Source: Halocaridina rubra (Eukaryota; Arthropoda; Malacostraca; Decapoda; Atyidae). Taken from it: 64,000 nt of DNA. Below are positions 59,471-64,000 of this stretch, piece by piece. Made by a program: the position numbers and the translations under genes. A model generated the notes under the pieces. The model did not search any database. It was not told the origin of the DNA and worked only from the letters and a program-made list of their open reading frames with translations. The stretch is from assembly GCA_037179515.1 (NCBI GenBank), contig JAXCGZ010000111.1, positions 74,501 to 138,500 on the forward strand. Direction: 5' to 3'. How positions within the stretch are numbered: the stretch's first letter is position 1; each line of letters begins with the position of its first letter.

Positions 59471-59997
59471 TTTATAACAGGTTATACGTATTCTAAGTTA
59501 TTTTTCAGTGTTGATATTGTCTATTATTTTTCATTTTTATGATTTTTAATATTTTATGCAAACCCATATAAACTTGCTTAAAATGACGTAATTCAATATA
59601 ATTTAAAAAAAAAAAAAAAAAAAAAACACATACAACGCAAGTAAAATCCACATTGGACCTAGATATTAATGTCTTGCTGCAACACAAACATGCTTAGTAT
59701 TTCATGTAGTATTCACATTTTCATAGTTTTTTTAAAATACTGTGCATTTCAACAAAAAAATTATATTAAAGCGATGCAAGCCAAGGTATTACAAGTTTTG
59801 CCAAACAGCAGATGCATCATATCTTATGTATATTTGCACATAGGTCAATGGAAAAAAATAATATGTATTACTACTGCATAAATCTTGCCACACAGTTAAG
59901 ATGAGTAAATTCTTATATATTCTGAACAAAATACAGTCTTAAGTATTATTTTCACTTTTAGCAAGTTGAAGGTTGAGCAGATCTGCTCCTGTAAAAA

Positions 59998-60002
<5 letters not shown>

Positions 60003-60078
<76 letters not shown>
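60003..60078. repeat. (TA)n microsatellite
   Basis: About 76 bases of AT. Confidence 0.95.
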
Positions 60079-60079
<1 letters not shown>

Positions 60080-60469
60080 CTAAAAAAATTATCAAATATC
60101 GTACTTGGTAAATGCATAAGAAATTTTGAATAACTAGCATGGATTAGAAACTGAAAACTTATCCATCAAGATTAGAACTAATACTGAAATTCATTTCTAG
60201 TTCAAATTAACAACTAATACTGAAAGGATTTACGCATTACAGAAGTATGATATCTTTAAAGAGAAAATGATATCTAAACATTTCACATTTTATGGCTTGC
60301 TTAAGCACCGAGTCGTCTGCGTTATTTTGGAGTAAACAATCTTCTACTGGAAGGAGAATTTATTAACAATCTTTCAAATGAGGAAATGGACAATTACTGA
60401 CAAAACTAAAAACCATTATACTATTAACTACCTAAGTAAAAATTAACACAAGTATCCTAGAGTAGACTT

Positions 60470-60545
60470 ATTCGCAGCTCCAACCTGTCTTTCTCCACCC
60501 CCATTCAACTGGGGGTTAACAGTGACACACTAAATGGCAAGACCT
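60470..60545 (+). mobile_element. SINE family B, 3' fragment
   Basis: GCAGCTCCAACCTGTCTTTC, TCCACCCCCATTCAACTGGG, GTTAACAGTGACACACTAAATGGCA. Confidence 0.65.
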
Positions 60546-60649
60546 AAGTCTTATTATGCTTTAACTATTATGGATGAATCTATTGCAAACAAAAATCGTA
60601 AAAAGATCATGAACTGGAATCGGTAACAAATTCCATAGTTTTAGGAATC

Positions 60650-61092
60650 AACTTTTTTTTTTAATAAGTGACACTGGGACAGGCAAGAAAATTGCCATCA
60701 TAAATAAAGGCCCAAGTGCGAATAATTAAGACAAGGGAAAAGTAAAAGGTTAGGAACAAGGCAGAGATGGGGTAATGATACACAATAGGAAAAGGCAAGG
60801 CTGAAAGAATAGTCAAAGCATTGAGGACCTAGAGATATGGCAGGGTTAGGTCCTGAGATGACGATAGATGAAAGAGTTACAGAATCTGGAGGTAGATGGG
60901 AAGAAGCAGTCGCTGCCAGGACGAATCGGTGAGCTACAAATCTCCACCCAGTACCGGTGAAACAAGACCACTTAGTGTTACACGGCATAGGTAGTAGTGG
61001 AGGGATGCAACTCGCCAACTCATCAGAGCAGATATAGAAAAGAGAAAGGGATGATACCTTACGGCAAAGAGATAGAGAATATGGCAAATTTT
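60650..61092 (-). mobile_element. 5'-truncated LINE 3' end, same family as 34200-36430
   Basis: Matches 34205-34700 along most of its length, e.g. GATATGGCAGGGTTAGGTCCTGAGATGACGATAGAT versus GATATGGCAGGATTAGGTCCTGAGATGACAATAGAT (plus-strand views, given in short blocks: GATATGGCAGG, TTAGGTCCTGAGATGAC). The 3' end is an A-run on the minus strand (T-run at 60652). Only the post-polymerase region remains. Confidence 0.85.
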
Positions 61093-61551
61093 TAGAAGAG
61101 TGGATTAATCACAAAGTGTCGAAAAAACACTTATTTAGTGAGTCCTAACCTCACCTAGGGAAATGCATCCTCACTAGCCGGGGGCTTATAAAATCCATAT
61201 TCCATTAATCCCCATAACTAAAACAATACTGATAAGGTAGTTCAAAAGAAATAACCATAATCTAAAATATATTTTCTTTCCAACTGAAGTTGAAATGAGA
61301 GAAATCTACAGATGCACGAGCGTAGTACTGAATAGGCATGGAATCCCGTTCACGAGATAGATTGAAAACATGAACCAAAGGGTGTCTAAGACCAAAGTAA
61401 TCAAATGATATCAAAGATCCGAGAACACATCCAGGGCAATGTAAAACAAAAAAATTATATTCAATATTTCCCAAATACACAAAACCATACAAAAAAAAAA
61501 AAAAAACATACGGCCTCCCTCCACACAACCTTAAAAATTAGAATAGCTCTG

Positions 61552-61866
61552 GGGTAGTTTACAGTTTTGCGGGCCATGCCGTTCAACAACCTCACCCCTC
61601 CGCTCAAGTAAGTAGTTCGACCCTAACCTGTATGATGGGGGGGTTCCAGGGGGGTGAAGCCCCCTGGCTAAGAGGTTAGGAAAGTATTTTTAGTTAGGAT
61701 AGTAAAATATTGTTTCGTATGCCTATTGTCGCCATTTTTGTTGTGTATTCATCCGCCAGTTCTCTAGTTGTTGTTGTTGTGCTAAAAACAAGACAATAGT
61801 TGTTATTAGAACCATCTGTTGGTAGGTTTTGAACATTGGAATGGCCCGCAAAACTGTAGGTGTCCC
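61552..61866. mobile_element. Complete MITE, 315 bp, with 8-bp target-site duplication
   Basis: TAGCTCTG lies at 61544-61551 and again at 61867-61874. Terminal inverted repeats are GGGTAGTTTACAGTTTTGCG (continuing GGCCAT) and, read inward from the right, GGGACACCTACAGTTTTGCG (continuing GGCCAT). The interior has a strong GC hairpin (CCAGGGGGGTGAAGCCCCCTGG at about 61647-61668) and no coding capacity. Confidence 0.88.
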
Positions 61867-62238
61867 TAGCTCTGAATCCCAGCTACTAAAGTAACCAATA
61901 CAGTTACAAAGACTTTTATACAAAATAATTAGAAACTCCGAGCACTTAAAAACTTTAGGGGTGACAAAACACCCCACGAGACTAACGCAGGGTTAAGCTA
62001 AAACGCGATAAAACGTTCTTATAACTTCCGCATCATTATAGTGAAACATTTTTCGCGAAAATTATAAAATATTCCGAAAATAGAGCTCACGAATGCTATA
62101 GAAAAAAAATTTACCTAACGGTGAATACGCGATGCATGACTGGGATTTACGCCATCTTGCACCATATTGATAAAGATATAACAGCGCATAAATGAATGTT
62201 CACAGCGTTTTATGATAATAAAACACTTATACGTTACC

Positions 62239-62430
62239 TGAGGGAGTCTGTTGTCAAAGCTGTATCAAAACCATGCACTAAATGGATGATAATTTCACAC
62301 GGAAAAAACAACACTTTCCGTCTGGACGTCCTAATGCTACGTTTTTCTGCACCAAAATGGCGGTACAGCAAGAGCTTCTGCGCGTTCTATCGCCACCAGG
62401 CTGCGTTCACTACCTAATTAATGGCTTGAG
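62239..62430 (-). promoter_or_regulatory. Candidate RBBP6 non-coding first exon and promoter patch
   Basis: Because coding exon 1 is preceded by an acceptor, an upstream UTR exon must exist. On the minus strand a good donor (CTCAG, then GTAACG) sits at 62238/62237, at the end of a relatively GC- and CpG-rich stretch. Nearby are ATGGCGG (62358) and GCCATCTTG (62152), both resembling the YY1 site common near metazoan start sites. The transcription start, the exon's right edge and its link to RBBP6 are inferred; the patch may serve a divergent gene instead or as well. Confidence 0.4.
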
Positions 62431-63239
62431 TTGGTAGCCTCGAAGGGAATCCCAACTGTTCGGATTAATATATCAATATTTTATATTAGTCAAACATATA
62501 AATATGCATATATAAAAAATATATATAGATAAAACTTTATGTTAATTTTGTATTTTTACAATTTAATTCATTATTATTTGCTTAAATTGGTATAATCAAT
62601 TAATATTGTTGTTATTAAAAATATAATTTAGAGAATCGAACATTTATTTGTTTTGTGTTCTAGTAGATTGTTTTCTGCTTTTGTTTACGGTTGTTGAGGT
62701 CTTGGTTGCCTTGGGAAGAGAGAGGGAATGTTTACGTCACCAAACATGGCGTTTTATTAACAATATAAAAAAAAAATTAACAAGGTTAAAGACTAACTTT
62801 TAATATATGAACTCATTTTCTAAAGTTATAATTGTTACTTTATCAATCTCTTAATTATTTAGACTAAGTCTATGGCATTTAAAGTGACAAGATGATGCTA
62901 AATAACTTATAGCGAGCAGATATTTCTCTATTAACAAATATCGCGAATCAAGTAAATATAACGACTCCCACTACATTAAATAACCTCATAAATTATTGGG
63001 ATGGGTTAGGTGAGGTAAGTATTAACCTAACCTAATCTATCCTAATATAACTGAATCGAACTTGACAATTCAAGGGGTTAATTTGTGTATTGGAGTCGTT
63101 TTTTTTACTTGATTCAATGTCGCATACGTAAATGGTGTTTGATACTGCTTTATGATCTTACACCTAATTTTAAATAAATAGTTTGTCTCTAAATATTATA
63201 TCACTAAAGAGAAATCCTATCTAAAATGGGATCAACTAA
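62431..63239. other. AT-rich flank upstream of the candidate promoter
   Basis: No exon or element recognised. Contains short TTAGG-like runs at 63001-63050 and an isolated ACATGGCG motif at 62744. Confidence 0.5.
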
Positions 63240-63600
63240 AGAATTACCCATCCAGAGAGAGATTCTTCAGTTGATCTGAGTTAGGGGGAGATTCTTCAGT
63301 ATTGTCTGTCTGTTCGTCTGTCTGTCTGTTTAGGTTTGGTTAGATTAGGTTAGGTTAGGTCTTTATTTCGTAACTGAAGTTCATCCATCCATATATTCCA
63401 AGGTAGATAAACAGACAGACCTAACCTAACACATCCCTTCCCATCTGACATGTCAGAACACTCCCCATCTCTAGTTTCTCTCTGAAATTGTTACGCCAGG
63501 CACTCTGGGGGGAGATTCTTCAGTTGATCTCAGTTGGGGGGGATTCTTCAAGTGAGTACTTTGGGGAGAGATTCTTCAGTTGATCCCTACAATGTTATAT
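63240..63600. repeat. Dispersed short repeats and TTAGG run
   Basis: GGGAGATTCTTCAGTTGATC or close variants occur five times (near 63256, 63287, 63511, 63538 and 63565). Between them are (TCTG)n at 63304-63330, TTAGGTTAGGTTAGG at about 63349-63363, an opposite-sense CCTAACCTAAC at 63420, and a family E fragment CCATCTGACATGTCAGAACACTCCCCATCTC at 63438-63470. Confidence 0.7.
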
Positions 63601-63845
63601 GAAGAATAAATATCAATAAACGTGCATCGACAACGTGAGAAGAAAAGTTACATAATCACACAATGAGTTTTTACTTTCATATCTTTCACCTTCTTTATCG
63701 ACTGCTGTGTCAAAGTTAATGTGGTCGGTCAATCAGTGAATATTTTTTTTTATATGATTCTCATTAGTATGCAATTGACTTGTCAAAAATGGCGGAATTT
63801 TATACGTTTTCGTTATTTTCTTACTGACGTCTTTTCTGTAATGGA

Positions 63846-63848
<3 letters not shown>

Positions 63849-63900
<52 letters not shown>

Positions 63901-63938
63901 AATAATAATTATTATTATTTTTATTATTATTATTATTG
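63849..63938. repeat. (ATT)n microsatellite with inverted centre
   Basis: (TTA)n to about 63897, then AATAATAATAATT, then (ATT)n again, so part of the array can fold on itself. Confidence 0.93.
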
Positions 63939-64000
63939 AACCCAATCTGGCCATTTATCTCACCACTCCCGTAGTCTATTAAGGATTTTTCTGAGGTCCA

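Overview
The window looks like AT-rich genomic DNA from an arthropod, most likely a decapod crustacean. The basis is small exons in very long introns, extreme (TA)n and (GA)n microsatellites, a dense mix of tRNA-derived SINEs, non-LTR retrotransposon remnants and Tigger/mariner-type DNA elements, and short TTAGG runs. The species cannot be fixed from sequence alone.

One host gene dominates. On the minus strand, eleven coding exons between 48861 and 4471 splice in a consistent reading frame into the first 659 codons of an RBBP6/SNAMA-type E3 ubiquitin ligase. In order they give a DWNN ubiquitin-like domain, a short linker, a CCHC zinc knuckle, an eight-cysteine RING/U-box-like finger and a long Ser/Lys/Arg-rich tail. 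The tail is still open at the last exon found, so the 3' end of the gene lies to the left of the window or in exons I could not recognise. A splice acceptor directly before the ATG shows that a non-coding first exon exists. The best candidate ends at 62238, in a more CpG-rich, promoter-like patch at 62.1-62.45 kb.

Layout: 1-2211, degenerate Tigger element. 2830-3920, roughly 165-bp tandem repeats. 4471-6268, RBBP6 tail exons and the second half of the RING. 6269-7570, an intronic minisatellite of about 30 units that carries a copy of the adjoining splice acceptor. 7571-14761, rest of intron 8 with SINEs, a LINE 3' end and a 408-bp tandem duplication. 14762-18226, the exon cluster for the RING, zinc knuckle and linker. 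18227-47739, a 29.5-kb intron with nested transposons and long (TA)n arrays. 47740-48861, the DWNN exons. 48862-62237, inferred 5' intron with Tigger derivatives and a LINE with a 790-codon open frame inside (GA)n. 62238-64000, probable promoter and upstream flank.

The most unusual feature is the minisatellite at 6256-7570. Its unit contains the exon 8 acceptor and the first 13 exonic bases, so the intron carries many decoy 3' splice sites immediately upstream of the real one. Other notable points are transposons abutting (TA)n arrays, a SINE-like family sharing its 3' tail with a LINE family, and a complete MITE with an 8-bp target-site duplication.
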